From Skermanella pratensis (lineage in GTDB: Bacteria; Pseudomonadota; Alphaproteobacteria; Azospirillales; Azospirillaceae): a stretch of 64,000 bases of DNA. Shown here one piece after another: positions 1 to 12,200 of this stretch (positions within the stretch are counted from its first letter, which is position 1; every line of letters begins with the position of its first letter). The stretch covers positions 62,001-126,000 of the forward strand of contig NZ_CP030265.1 in assembly GCF_008843145.1 (NCBI RefSeq), given 5' to 3'. The notes under the pieces are model-generated. The model saw only the letters and a program-made list of their open reading frames with translations. It was not told the origin of the DNA and did not search any database. The position numbers were made by a program, and so were the translations under genes.

Positions 1-2481
<2,481 letters not shown>

Positions 2482-2552
2482 AGGGATCGAGGCTCCCGGC
2501 GCGGCTGATCTGGCCGCGCCGCAGTCTTCTTCAGCGTCGAGTGGACCGGGAA

Positions 2553-3026
2553 ATGGAAAAAGTTCCAATGACGGCGGCGGGCTACAACCGCCTCCAAGAG
2601 GAGTTAAGGCACCTGAAAACGATCGAGCGGCCGGCGGTCATCAAGGCCATCGCGGAAGCGCGGGAGCACGGCGATCTATCCGAGAACGCCGAGTACCATG
2701 CGGCGCGCGAGCGGCAGAGCTTCATCGAAGGACGGGTGCTCGAGCTTGAGGACAAGATCAGCCGCGCGGAGGTGATCGACGTCTCCAAGCTTTCGGGTGA
2801 CGCCGTCAAGTTCGGCGCGACGATCACGGTCGCGGACGAGGACACCGACGAGGAGACCACGTACCAGATCGTGGGCCAGGACGAGAGCGACATCAAGCAG
2901 GGCCTGCTGTCGGTCAGCTCCCCGCTGGCCCGGGCGCTGATCAACAAGACCGTGGGCGACATGGTCGAAGTCCCGACCCCCGGCGGTTCGAAAAGCTACG
3001 AGGTCGTGAAGGTCGAGTTCCGCTGA
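2553..3026 (+). CDS. greA: Transcription elongation factor GreA
   Basis: GreA enters the RNA polymerase secondary channel and stimulates cleavage of backtracked transcripts. The ATG at 2553 gives 157 residues, the normal family size; a GTG at 2541 would add four residues and is less likely. The N-terminal coiled coil carries the conserved tip loop [12 protein letters not shown], which places Asp41 and Glu44 where they are known to assist catalysis. The C-terminal half is the FKBP-like domain ([23 protein letters not shown]). A strong terminator 65 bases after the stop suggests that greA ends the transcription unit shared with carB. Confidence 0.97.
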   Translation: MEKVPMTAAGYNRLQEELRHLKTIERPAVIKAIAEAREHGDLSENAEYHAARERQSFIEGRVLELEDKISRAEVIDVSKLSGDAVKFGATITVADEDTDEETTYQIVGQDESDIKQGLLSVSSPLARALINKTVGDMVEVPTPGGSKSYEVVKVEFR

Positions 3027-3090
3027 GGCGCCTCGACGCTTGACGTCCGATTGCCGGAAGATCGACTGCCCTAGATATTGACTGACATGA

Positions 3091-3121
3091 AAAATGCGGG
3101 CGAAAGCCCGCATTTTCTTTT
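3091..3121 (+). terminator. Rho-independent terminator after greA
   Basis: A perfect stem (aaaatgcgggc / gcccgcatttt) with a GAAA loop is followed by a T-rich tract. The A-run on the other side could let it also serve the convergent Lrp gene that ends at 3149. Confidence 0.9.
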
Positions 3122-3148
3122 ATCCGGCATCCCTTGGAGGCGGAGCGT

Positions 3149-3667
3149 CTAATCCTCCTCCTCCAGTTCCTCCTCGTCCGGCAGGTCGCCGATCTCGGTG
3201 TCGATGGGAACGCCGGGCAGGGCCTTGGAGGTGCGGATCGCCAGCGCCGACTTGACATGGCTGACATTCGGAGCGCTGGTCAGCTTGGTTGTGAGGAAGC
3301 GCTGGTACGAGTCCCAGTCCTCCGCCACGATCTTCAGCAGGAAATCCGTCTCGCCCGCGAGCATGTTGCACTCGCGCACCAGCGGCCAGCTATTGACCAG
3401 CTCCTCGAATTTCTTTAGGTCCGCTTCGGCTTGGCTGGTCAGCCCCACATGGGCGAAAACGGTCACGCCGTAACCGAGAGCTTCGGGGTTGATGTCGGCA
3501 TGGTAGCCACGAATGAATCCGGCCTCTTCCAGGGCGCGGACGCGCCGAAGACAGGGCGGCGCCGAGATGCCCGCGCGGCGCGCGAGTTCGACGTTGGTCA
3601 TGCGACCGTCGGCTTGAAGGTCGCGCAGGATGCGCCGGTCAATCCGGTCGAGTTTGACTCGCCGCAT
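3149..3667 (-). CDS. Lrp/AsnC-family transcriptional regulator
   Basis: This DNA-binding regulator of the feast/famine family probably responds to an amino acid. The chosen ATG (cat at 3665-3667) gives 172 residues starting MRRVKLDRIDRRILRDLQ, the canonical N-terminus of the helix-turn-helix, with an agagaag ribosome site just upstream; an upstream in-frame start at 3721 would add an unconserved leader. The wHTH covers about residues 1-55 and the RAM effector domain about 65-145 (GETDFLLKIVAEDWDSYQRF). The C-terminal tail is unusually acidic (DLPDEEELEEED). It is convergent with greA and divergent from the ELM1-like gene. The ligand cannot be read from the sequence. Confidence 0.92.
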   Translation of the reverse strand: MRRVKLDRIDRRILRDLQADGRMTNVELARRAGISAPPCLRRVRALEEAGFIRGYHADINPEALGYGVTVFAHVGLTSQAEADLKKFEELVNSWPLVRECNMLAGETDFLLKIVAEDWDSYQRFLTTKLTSAPNVSHVKSALAIRTSKALPGVPIDTEIGDLPDEEELEEED

Positions 3668-3816
3668 GGTCTTCTCTTGTAGCCTCTCGGGATGAATTGG
3701 AAAGGATATTACACAGAGCACTGGTTTACGCCAAGACAGAGCCGTCTTACAAGTGCGAAACTTTATAATAGGCGGATTGTGCTATCGACGTCCCCGGTCA
3801 GCAACCACGAAGGCCC

Positions 3817-4815
3817 GTGATCGTGCAAAATCTCACCTGCTGGGTCGTCACAGACGGCAAGGCCGGCATGGAAAACCAGTGCATCGGACTGGCCGAGGCG
3901 GTGGGACTCCCGCCCATCGTCAAGCGCGTGACCTTGCGCAGCCCCTGGCGCCAGCTCAGCCCCTTCTTCCGGCTGGGGCCGAGGCATTCGACCGCACCCG
4001 GCAGCGATGCGCTGGAGCCGCCGTGGCCCGACCTGCTGATCACGTCCGGGCGGGCCAGCGTCACGCCGGCCCTGGGCGTGCGCCGGGCCAGCCGGGGCAA
4101 GACCTTCGCGGTGCATATCCAGGATCCCCAGATCCCGCCCCGCCTGCTCGATCTGGTGGTGGTGCCGCAGCACGACAAGCTGCGCGGCCCCAACGTGATC
4201 ACGACCCGCGGCGCGCTCCACATGATCACTCCGCGGAAGCTGGCCGACGCGGCGGCCCGCCTGGGACCGGCCTACGGGCATCTGCCCCACCCACGCATCA
4301 CGGTGCTGATCGGCGGGACCAACAAGCTGTTCCGGATGACCCCGGTGATCATGGGCGACGTGGCGGAGAAGCTGGCCAACCTCGCCAAGCGCCACGGCGC
4401 CGGGCTGCTGGTGACGCCGTCGCGCCGGACCGGCGCCGACAACGAGGCGATCCTGCGCGCCCGCATGGCCGACGTGCCCTCGGTCGTCTGGGACGGGCAG
4501 GGCGAGAACCCCTATTTCGCTTTCCTGGCGCTGGCCGACGTGATCGTCGTGACCAGCGACAGCGTGTCCATGGTGTCGGAGGCCTGCTCGACCGGCAAGC
4601 CGGTCTACATCATCGAGCTGGACGGAGGCTCGCCCAAGTTCCAGACCTTCCACCAGGCCCTGAAGGACGCCGGCATCATCCGGACCTTCACCGGCGAGCT
4701 CGATCATTGGACCTATCCGCCGCTCGACGACACCGCCGTGGTCGGCGCCGAGATCCGCCGCCGGATAGAGGCCCGGACCGGCCAGCGGATCGACCCGCCC
4801 CACCCCGCCGGTTGA
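3817..4815 (+). CDS. ELM1-like protein (mitochondrial fission ELM1 family)
   Basis: The 332-residue product starts at GTG 3817 and matches, by its motifs, the bacterial family named after plant ELM1 (DUF1022). Recognisable stretches are WVVTDGKAGMENQCIGLAEA at the N-terminus, VHIQDPQIPPRLLDLVVVPQHD in the middle, and the GT-B-like C-terminal half LADVIVVTSDSVSMVSEACS with GKPVYIIEL. The fold resembles nucleotide-sugar glycosyltransferases, but the bacterial substrate is not established. It lies 68 bases before trxB on the same strand, so the two may be co-transcribed. Confidence 0.8.
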   Translation: MIVQNLTCWVVTDGKAGMENQCIGLAEAVGLPPIVKRVTLRSPWRQLSPFFRLGPRHSTAPGSDALEPPWPDLLITSGRASVTPALGVRRASRGKTFAVHIQDPQIPPRLLDLVVVPQHDKLRGPNVITTRGALHMITPRKLADAAARLGPAYGHLPHPRITVLIGGTNKLFRMTPVIMGDVAEKLANLAKRHGAGLLVTPSRRTGADNEAILRARMADVPSVVWDGQGENPYFAFLALADVIVVTSDSVSMVSEACSTGKPVYIIELDGGSPKFQTFHQALKDAGIIRTFTGELDHWTYPPLDDTAVVGAEIRRRIEARTGQRIDPPHPAG

Positions 4816-4883
4816 CGCTGGAGCGGCTCCGGCCCATGTTCAGCCGGATACAGCGAACCCATTCCAGCCGAGGCCAGCAGCGC

Positions 4884-5897
4884 ATGCCCGCTCACCATCA
4901 CTCCAAGGTCCTGATCATCGGCGCCGGCCCGGCCGGCTACACCGCCGCGATCTATGCCGCCCGCGCCAACCTGAAGCCGATCCTGGTGCAGGGGCTTCAG
5001 CCGGGCGGCCAGCTCACGATCACGACCGACGTGGAGAATTATCCCGGGTTCGCCGACGTCATCCAGGGTCCCTGGCTGATGGAGCAGATGCAGCGCCAAG
5101 CCGAGCATGTCGGGACCGAGATGTTCTTCGACGTGATCACCGAGGTCGATTTCACCCAGCGCCCGTTCCGGGCCAAGGCCGACAGCGGCGATCTCTATAC
5201 CGGCGACACCGTGATCATCGCGACCGGCGCCCAGGCGCGCTGGCTGGGGCTGGAGAGCGAGCGCACCTTCGCCGGCGCCGGCGTCTCCGCCTGCGCCACC
5301 TGCGACGGCTTCTTCTTCCGCGGCAAGGAGATAGCGCTGGTCGGCGGCGGCAACACCGCGGTCGAGGAAGCGCTGTACCTGACCAATCACGCGTCCAAGG
5401 TCACCGTGATCCACCGCCGCGACGCGTTCCGCGCGGAGAAGATCATGCAGGAGCGGCTGTTCCGCAATCCCAAGATCCAGGTGATCTGGGACACCGTGGT
5501 GGACGAGATTTTGGGCGAGGGCGGCGGGGGCGCGCCCAAGGCGGTGACCGGGCTGAAGCTGCGCAACGTCAGGACCGGCGAGGTCTCGACGCTGCCGGTC
5601 GAGGGAGTGTTCATCGCGATCGGCCATGATCCGGCGACCAAGGTCTTCCAGGGCAAGGTCAATACCGATCCGGAAGGCTATATCCTGACCGCCCCCGACT
5701 CGACCGCCACCAACGTGCCCGGCGTGTTCGCCGCCGGCGACGTGAAGGACAAGGTCTACCGCCAGGCGGTCACGGCGGCCGGGATGGGCTGCATGGCGGC
5801 GCTGGAGGCGGAGAAGTTCCTGGCCCAGTTCGAGGGATCGCCCGAGGAGGCGCTCCGCGAGGCGACGACCACGCAGATGATCGGCGCCTGGGACTGA
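4884..5897 (+). CDS. trxB: Thioredoxin-disulfide reductase
   Basis: TrxB transfers electrons from NADPH through FAD to thioredoxin in the cytoplasm. The open frame extends far upstream, but the family N-terminus starts at ATG 4884 (MPAHHHSKVLIIGAGPAGYTAAIYA after trimming), giving 337 residues. FAD-binding motif GAGPAG lies near residue 13, the redox pair CATC (Cys136/Cys139) sits in SACATCDGFFF, and the NADPH motif GGGNTAVEEAL follows. The C-terminal ATNVPGVFAAGDVKD is the second FAD contact. Length and motif order are normal. Confidence 0.97.
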   Translation: MPAHHHSKVLIIGAGPAGYTAAIYAARANLKPILVQGLQPGGQLTITTDVENYPGFADVIQGPWLMEQMQRQAEHVGTEMFFDVITEVDFTQRPFRAKADSGDLYTGDTVIIATGAQARWLGLESERTFAGAGVSACATCDGFFFRGKEIALVGGGNTAVEEALYLTNHASKVTVIHRRDAFRAEKIMQERLFRNPKIQVIWDTVVDEILGEGGGGAPKAVTGLKLRNVRTGEVSTLPVEGVFIAIGHDPATKVFQGKVNTDPEGYILTAPDSTATNVPGVFAAGDVKDKVYRQAVTAAGMGCMAALEAEKFLAQFEGSPEEALREATTTQMIGAWD

Positions 5898-6103
5898 GTC
5901 CCCTTCCAAGGTGGCCGCCGCCTGGAAATGCCCTCCCGATCCGGTATTTTTGCGGCGGTTGCCCGTTATTCGCGCTCTTTCGATCCTAACGACCGTGGCC
6001 TTGATGTACGTCGCGGTATATCATCGCAGCGTCGGCGCATTCCGCCGACCAAGATGACGCGACGGACGGACATCATTCCGCCCGCCGATGAACGGGACGA
6101 TTC

Positions 6104-6994
6104 ATGGACTGGGATAAGCTTCGGGTCTTCCACGCCGTGGCCGAAGCCGGCAGCTTCACTCATGCCGGTGAAAGCCTGAACTTAAGTCAATCGGCGGTCA
6201 GCCGTCAGATCAGCGCGCTCGAGGAGAGCCTGAACGTGCCGCTGTTCCATCGGCACGCCCGCGGCCTGATCCTGACCGAGCAGGGCGATCTGCTCTATCA
6301 GACCGCGCGCGACGTCTTCGCCAAGCTGTCGATGACCGAGGCGATGCTGACGGAAAGTCGCGAGCACCCCAAGGGACCGCTGAAGATCACCACCACGGTG
6401 GCCTTCGGGACGACCTGGCTGACTCCGCGCGCCCGCGAGTTCCTGCAGATCTACCCGGAGATCCAGCTTTCCCTGCTGCTGGACGATACCGAGCTGGACC
6501 TGGGCATGCGCGAGGCGGACATCGCGATCCGCATGACCTCGCCTCGCCAGCCCGACCTGATCCAGCGTCACCTGATGACCATACGGTTCCATGTCTACGG
6601 CCATGTCAGCTACCTCAAGCGGAAGGGCGTGCCCAAGACGGTCCAGGAGTTGGACAACCATGACCTGATCGCCTATCCGTCGGACATGCGGGCGCCCATC
6701 ACCAACATCAACTGGCTGCTGGACGCCGGCGACCCGCCCCAGGGGACCCGCAGTCCCATCATGCGCGTCAACAATGTATACGCGATCTTCAAGGCGGTGG
6801 AGAGCGGTCTGGGCATGGCCGCCCTGCCGGATTACATGGTCGAGGGCAGCCGAGACATCGTGCGGGTGCTGCCCGAGCTGAACGGGCCCACGGTCGAGAC
6901 CTATTTCGTCTACGCCGAGGAACTGCGCCATTCCAAGCGCATCGCCGTGTTCCGTGACTTCCTGGTGCGCAAAGTGGCCGAGACGACGTTCTGA
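6104..6994 (+). CDS. LysR-family transcriptional regulator
   Basis: The 296-residue product starts at ATG 6104. The N-terminal winged helix-turn-helix is clear (FHAVAEAGSFTHAGESLNLS, then QSAVSRQISALEESLNVPLF), followed by the linker helix and a periplasmic-binding-like effector domain from about residue 90. The small-molecule ligand and regulon cannot be inferred: the next gene downstream was displaced by the integrated element that starts 167 bases later. The 206 bases before it hold no other gene. Confidence 0.93.
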   Translation: MDWDKLRVFHAVAEAGSFTHAGESLNLSQSAVSRQISALEESLNVPLFHRHARGLILTEQGDLLYQTARDVFAKLSMTEAMLTESREHPKGPLKITTTVAFGTTWLTPRAREFLQIYPEIQLSLLLDDTELDLGMREADIAIRMTSPRQPDLIQRHLMTIRFHVYGHVSYLKRKGVPKTVQELDNHDLIAYPSDMRAPITNINWLLDAGDPPQGTRSPIMRVNNVYAIFKAVESGLGMAALPDYMVEGSRDIVRVLPELNGPTVETYFVYAEELRHSKRIAVFRDFLVRKVAETTF

Positions 6995-7121
6995 ACAGAT
7001 CGTTGCATATCAAAGCCATGCGGCGGTTGCATGGGCGCTTCCTCAAATCGTGCATGGAAACTGGGCAGCGCATGACCAAATAATCATCTGGCGGTGTTGC
7101 GATGCAATATCCGCTGTTTCG

Positions 7122-7227
7122 CCCCGGACTCCGGTCCGGGGTTGGGTCTTCGGACCCGCGTCTCCCAGACGTGAAGCCTCCCTGTTCAACTCGCCCGCAA
7201 GTCTTTCGATTTGCGGGCGTTCTTTTT
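7122..7227 (+). ncRNA. Candidate structured small RNA with intrinsic terminator
   Basis: Three back-to-back perfect hairpins precede an intrinsic terminator. The first is an 8-bp stem ccccggac/gtccgggg with a four-base loop (7122-7141). The second is gggtc-ttcg-gaccc (7144-7157). The third is cgtct-ccc-agacg (7159-7171). An unpaired stretch containing gcctccctg follows, then the stem cgcccgcaa/ttgcgggcg and a T-tract. No open frame explains this. The 3' part is the integration target of the 33-kb element, as is common for tRNA and sRNA genes. No promoter could be assigned with confidence, so the 5' end is approximate. Confidence 0.5.
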
Positions 7228-7240
7228 GCGGGGAGGGGCG
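7162..7240. repeat. Left attachment repeat (attL)
   Basis: This repeat matches 40158-40236 at 78 of 79 positions; the only mismatch is C at 7229 against T at 40225. Identity begins inside the third hairpin of the candidate sRNA and runs through its terminator. Sequence left of 7162 is chromosomal and sequence right of 7240 belongs to the element. Confidence 0.9.
7192..7227 (+). terminator. Intrinsic terminator in attL
   Basis: A 9-bp perfect stem (7192-7200 with 7211-7219), a 10-base loop and the T-tract ttcttttt form a standard terminator. The same structure occurs at 40188-40223 in the right repeat, so the element restores it on integration. Confidence 0.85.
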
Positions 7241-7263
7241 ACTCAGGCTGGTTAGTGGATGCG

Positions 7264-7282
7264 GGGTACCAAACAGGGTACC
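7264..7282. promoter_or_regulatory. Paired GGGTACC motifs, possible integrase arm sites (left)
   Basis: Two direct copies of gggtacca lie 12 bases apart, 24 bases inside attL. A matching pair is found inside attR. Arm-type binding sites for tyrosine integrases usually have this form; the role here is inferred. Confidence 0.45.
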
Positions 7283-7418
7283 AGCGGCAACGATTTCATT
7301 TTGTTCAATTTGATCCGACTGCCTTGATTTGCCGCGGGAGCCGACGCAACCCGCCACTCCAGCCGCCTGTTTGACTTCCCAGCACCGCCAGAGAGGTCAG
7401 GGAGCCCTCAGCAGTTGC

Positions 7419-7880
7419 TGCCGGGCACACCGGCGGGCACATCGTCAACCTCTCCTCTGTCAGCGGCTTCGTCGGATTTCCGGGCTCCGGCTACTACGCG
7501 GCGACGAAGCATGCCGTCGAAGGCCTTTCGGACGCTCTGGTACGAGAGGTCGAGCCGCTTGGGGGCGAGGTCCTGTGCGTCGAGCCTGGTCCCTTCCGCA
7601 CCGACTGGGCCGGCCGCTCGCTGAAGCAGACCCTAAGCCGGATCGCGACTATGCCGACACCGCCATTGCCCGCATGCAGGCGACCTCCGGTATCAGCGGC
7701 AAGCAGCCCGGCGATCCGGTGCGCGCCTGCGCCGCCATCATCCAGACTGTAGAGGACGAGATCCGGCCGCGCCATCTCGTCCTAGGTGCCTTCGGTGTGG
7801 AAACCGTGTGCGGCAAGCTCGCCGGGGTGGTCGAAAATCAATGCCTGGAGGGCGACCAACCTCGGCGCGGACTTTCCCGA
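7419..7880 (+). pseudogene. Short-chain dehydrogenase remnant, frameshifted
   Basis: The middle of an SDR oxidoreductase can be read in one frame: GHIVNLSSVSGFVGFPGSG followed by YYAATKHAVEGLSDAL, containing the catalytic Ser and the YxxxK pair, then CVEPGPFRTDWAGRSL. At about 7630 the homologous reading jumps frame and continues as DYADTAIARMQATSGISGKQ and PGDPVRACAAIIQTVEDE. The N-terminal nucleotide-binding Rossmann part is missing. The gene is therefore truncated at 5' and frameshifted, and is not functional. Confidence 0.8.
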
Positions 7881-7944
7881 GAGTGAGCGCTGAACCGGAC
7901 CTGCGCCGCACTCGCCCGATCCGGATCCTCAGGGGAATGGGGCA

Positions 7945-8530
7945 GCACTCCGGCTGTACGCGGCGCTGCTGGTCGGCAGCCGGCGCGACCACGGCGTCGC
8001 GCTCGAGGGGCCGGTGCGCGGCGTGGCGAACTGGCAGGCCCGCGCCGGGCAAGGCTACGACCTGCTCCATTTCACGATCGACTGGAACCGCGAGCGGGTC
8101 ACCTGCCCGCAGGGCAAGGTTTCGGTGTCCTGGCGCCCGGCCCGGAACACCGACGGCAGCCCGCGCATCCACGCCCAGTTCAGCCGGTCGGACTGCGGGG
8201 CCTGTGCACCTAGACCAAGAGGCCACGCCGCCACGTCTACTTCCATCCGCGCGAGGAGCACGAGGCGCTCACCGCGGCGCGGGCGCGGATGTCCGATCCC
8301 GCCTGGGAGCAGCGCTACGAGGTCCGGGCCGGGGTGGGGGCACGCTCTCACAGGGCGTCCGCGCCTTCGGAATGCGCCGGAGCCGCTACATCGGGCTGGC
8401 GAAGACCGGGCTTCAGCAGATCTGTATCGCCACCGCGATGAACGTATCGCGGATCGTCAACTGGATCGATGGCCGGCCACGCGCCAAGACGCGCGTCACG
8501 CGCTTCGCTTCCCTGGCACCGGCCGCCTGA
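7945..8530 (+). pseudogene. IS1182-family transposase remnant
   Basis: C-terminal parts of an IS1182-type DDE transposase are spread over frames: NWQARAGQGYDLLHFTIDWN and CPQGKVSVSWRPARNTDG in one frame, with a CGAC cysteine pair, then GTLSQGVRAFGMRRSRYIGL and AKTGLQQICIATAMNVSRI in another. The N-terminal half is absent and at least two frameshifts separate the pieces, so this is a dead insertion sequence. Confidence 0.8.
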
Positions 8531-8539
8531 ATTCGCCGA

Positions 8540-8960
8540 CAGTATCACCGATTCGTCGAGATGCCAGTGCCCGAATATCGGCTTTGGTCGAGGCTGCCGG
8601 AGGCGCCGGCAATGGACGACCCCAATTTGAGTTCCCAGCGCCGGATCGTCTTATAAGATACCTTGAGCCCGCGCTCCGTCAGCAATTCCTCGACGTCCTG
8701 GTAGCCTCAGGGATCCCCTCATTTTTTGCCTTGGTATTCCAACATGTTAGCGGATACCCGACAATAAGGTTGTAAAACTTTACCTTTTTGCCCCCCTTTA
8801 AGTTCGGCGGTTTTACGAGGGCGAAGGTGACTCAAGCACGAGCCTGCCTCATGCCAAAGCGTTCGCCAAGGATTGCAAAGTAAAAAATGAGGGGATCCCT
8901 GAGCCTGGTAGCTCACGATAAACCGGAATCAAAGTTAAAGGGCCCGCCGATGACTACGGA
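8540..8960 (-). pseudogene. IS6-family transposase remnant split by a MITE
   Basis: Read on the minus strand and skipping 8706-8903 plus one target-duplication copy, the sequence encodes RFIVSYQDVEELLTERGLKV then SYKTIRRWELKLG, followed after a frameshift by WHLDESVILSAN. This is the typical start of IS6/IS26-type transposases, with the first catalytic Asp in WHLDE. The rest of the catalytic core is absent. Confidence 0.75.
8706..8903. mobile_element. 198-bp MITE with 9-bp target duplication
   Basis: Perfect 22-bp terminal inverted repeats (ctcagggatcccctcatttt... at the left, its reverse complement at the right) enclose about 150 bases with no gene. The 9-mer cctggtagc flanks both ends (8697-8705 and 8904-8912). 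Removing the element and one copy restores a readable IS6 transposase segment. The parent transposase is not in the window. Confidence 0.85.
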
Positions 8961-9239
8961 TAAGAACCGATGGCAGGTTAGGAGATCGATAGCATCCGAG
9001 CAGGTTTCGTCACCGCTCGCCTATCGCCATCAGTTCCTGTGACAGTGCCGGGAGCGCCCATCCTATCCAGTCCTGCACACACTCGCAATTACAGCGCACT
9101 TGCACCAGACCAATGATCATCTCCTATTGTCTCCTGGTTGGAAAAAGCGTGATGCCTTATAATGCTTCACCGGGATATGCTTTGATTTAGCTCAATGCGC
9201 TTGGAAGAGGTACGAGAAACTCCGAGCAGGGAGTAGAGC
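8913..9239. other. Intergenic stretch before the cyclase fusion gene
   Basis: The first 50 bases are the end of the IS6 remnant. The rest is moderately AT-rich and shows no gene. It must hold the promoter of the 9240 gene; gcagggagtag before the ATG is a plausible ribosome site. Confidence 0.5.
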
Positions 9240-12200
9240 ATGGAAGTGCCGATTTGGCTGCGGAACCTGAACCTCGAGCGCTATGAGGCAACCTTTCTCG
9301 AGAACGAAATCGATGCCGACGTTCTGCCAAAGCTCACGGCTGAGGACCTCATAGAACTCGGAGTAAAGGCGATTGGACATCGCCGCAAGCTGCTCGACGC
9401 CATCGCAGCGCTCCAGGAGGGTGTTGCGCCTGTCGAGTCACCCTCCACCCCACCGCCGGCAGATGAACCGCGCGCACGTGTCAGTTTGGTCAGCGCCGAG
9501 CCCGAACGCCGCCAGTTGACGGTGCTGCTGTGCGACCTCGTCGGCTCGACGGCCTTGTCCGCGCGACTGGATCCAGAGGATCTGCGGGAGGTGGTTTCGG
9601 CCTACCAGCGACGCTGCGCCGAAGTCATCACCCGTTACGAAGGGCATGTCGCCAAATATATGGGCGACGGCGTGCTGGCTTATTTCGGCTATCCTCACGC
9701 TCACGAGGATGATGCCGAGCGCGCCGTGCGCGCTGGATTGGGTCTGGTCGAGGCAATCGACGAACTGAGGCTGGGAGATGACCTGTTGCTTCAGATCCGG
9801 GTCGGCATCGCCACAGGTCTGGTCGTGGTCGGCGATCTGATTGGCGAGGGGGCAGGGCGAGAGGAGGCGGTCGTGGGGGAAACGCCGAACCTTGCTGCCC
9901 GCCTTCAGACCCTTGCGGAGCCCGGCAGCGTGGTGATCGCATCGAGCACGCGGAGGCTCGTCGGCCGTCTCTTTGACCTTACCGATCTGGGCATGCAGAA
10001 CTTGAAGGGCTTCTCCGCGCCGGTGCGGGCCTGGACCGTGCTCGGCTGTAGCAGCAGCACAGAGGGCCGTTTCGAGGCTTTACATGGGCAGGGTCTGACC
10101 GCCCTGGTGGGTCGCGAGCACGAGGTCGGTCTCCTGATGGACAGGTGGGAGCAGACCAGAGAGGGCGAGGGACAGGTGGTCTTGCTCTCAGGTGAACCTG
10201 GTATCGGCAAATCCCGCCTGCTGCTGGCGCTTCGCGACAAGCTCGCCAGTGAGGTTTATACGCCCCTTAGCCATTACTGCTCGCCCTATCACCAGAGCAC
10301 CGCATTTTTCCCAATTATCGGTCTCCTCGAGCGTGCCGCCAACCTGGGCCGGAACGAGACACCGGCGCGGCAGATCGAGAAGCTCGAGGCGCTACTAGCC
10401 TTTTCAACGGAAAACCTCACGGAGGTCGTGCCGCTGCTAGCGGACCTTCTCTCCATCCCAGTCGATGCCCGCTATCCGCCGCTTTATCTCACACCGCAAC
10501 GGCAGAAGCAGCGCACGCTTGAGATCCTGACCGAGCAGCTCGCCGGCCTTGCCGCGAAACAGCCGGTTCTCGCGATCTACGAGGACGTGCACTGGGCCGA
10601 TCCGTCAACCCTCGAACTGCTCGGAATGGTAATCGATCGCGTTCAGCACCTGCCGGTCCTGATAGTGGTGATCTTCCGTCCAGAGTTCACGCCGCCCTGG
10701 GCCGGTTTCGGCCATGTCACCGCCCTGACGCTCAGCCGCCTCGCGCAGCGGCGAGGAGCGGCCATGATCGAGCGGCTGACCGCCGGCAGGCCGCTGCCGC
10801 CCGAGGTGGTCGAGCAGATCCTCGATAAAACGGACGGCATTCCCCTGTTTGTCGAGGAGTTGACCAAGGCCGTCATGGAGTCCGGCCTCCTGCGGGACGA
10901 GGGCGGGCAGTTTGTGCTGACCGGACCGTTGCAGCCGCTCGCCATTCCTGCGACCCTGCACGACAGTCTCATGGCGCGCCTGGACCGCTTGGCGCCGGTC
11001 AAGGAGGTCGCGCAGATCGGCGCAGTCATTGGCCGGGAATTCTCACACGAACTACTCACCGCCATCGCCGACCGGCCAGAAAGCCAGTTGCAGGCAGCCC
11101 TCGATCAACTGATCTCGTCTGAGCTTATTTTCCGCCACGGTATGCCGCCAAGGGCGCGTTACAGTTTCAAGCACGCCCTGGTGCAGGATGCCGCTTACGA
11201 GTCGATGCTCAAGAGCCGGCGGCGCCAGCTTCACGCCCGGATCGGCCAGACGCTCTGCTCACGAGGAGTCAACCAGACCGAGTCCTCCCCGGAGCTGATT
11301 GCGGAGCATTTCACGAGAGCCGGCATGGGGCTTGAGGCGGCGCAATACTGGCTCAAGGCCGGCGAGCGGGCAAAGGCAGCCTACGCCAATCGGGAGGCTT
11401 CATCGCACCTTTCCAAGTGCCTGACTGCCCTCTCGGACGGCAGTACTGCACCGGACCGTCGGGGAGCGGCCGAACGGTTTGAGATGACCGCATTGGCACT
11501 ACTCGGCGATCTGGCGGGCCTTGCCGGCGATCTGCATGCCGCAAATCGTCATTATGATCAGGCGCTGGCCAAGTGCAAGGACCAAGACCTGCGAATCTGG
11601 ATCTCGAACAAGCGCCACCATGCCCGTAGCACGCATCGAAATGGCGCTAAGATTATGTTCTACACGCACGGCGGTGGCAGCGAAACCCTCCTGCTGGTCA
11701 ATCCGCTGGTGTACGGGCTGGCGTTGTTCCAGCCGCTTCTTGAAAGCTTGTGCCAGGATTTCCGGATCATCACCATAGACTGCCGTGGCACCGGCGGCTC
11801 CGACCCGCTGACACGTCCATTCCCGTTGCGGGAGCACGCCGAGGATGTGGCTGCAGTGATCAAAGAGTTGGGGGGCAAGCCGGTGATCGGGGTGGGCCTT
11901 TCCCGTGGGAGCAACCTACTGATCAGACTGGCCGCCTCGCGTCCGGATCTGATCAGTAAGCTGGTGACAGTGGGCTGTCCGCTGGTACCGGGTGGGTTTG
12001 ACAACCTGGCCACGTTCTCCGGCTACTGGCGGCAGTGCCCGGAGGCGCACGAGAGGGGCGATGTCGAGGCGCTGCTGCGCATCCTGGGCTCGTTCATGTA
12101 CTCTGAGCCGGGAACGGAGGAACTGAAGAGGCTCCTCATCGAGCGGGGCTTGCGGCTCTCGCCCGAGACGGTGCTCAGCTTCTACGACCCCGATCCGGAT

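Noticed and set aside
3753-4880. Long N-terminal extension of the trxB frame
   Set aside because: It overlaps the ELM1-like gene in another frame and has random composition; trxB starts at 4884.
7122-7240. tRNA or tmRNA as the integration target
   Set aside because: No cloverleaf, anticodon arm or CCA-type 3' end can be drawn; the hairpin series and terminator fit an sRNA better.
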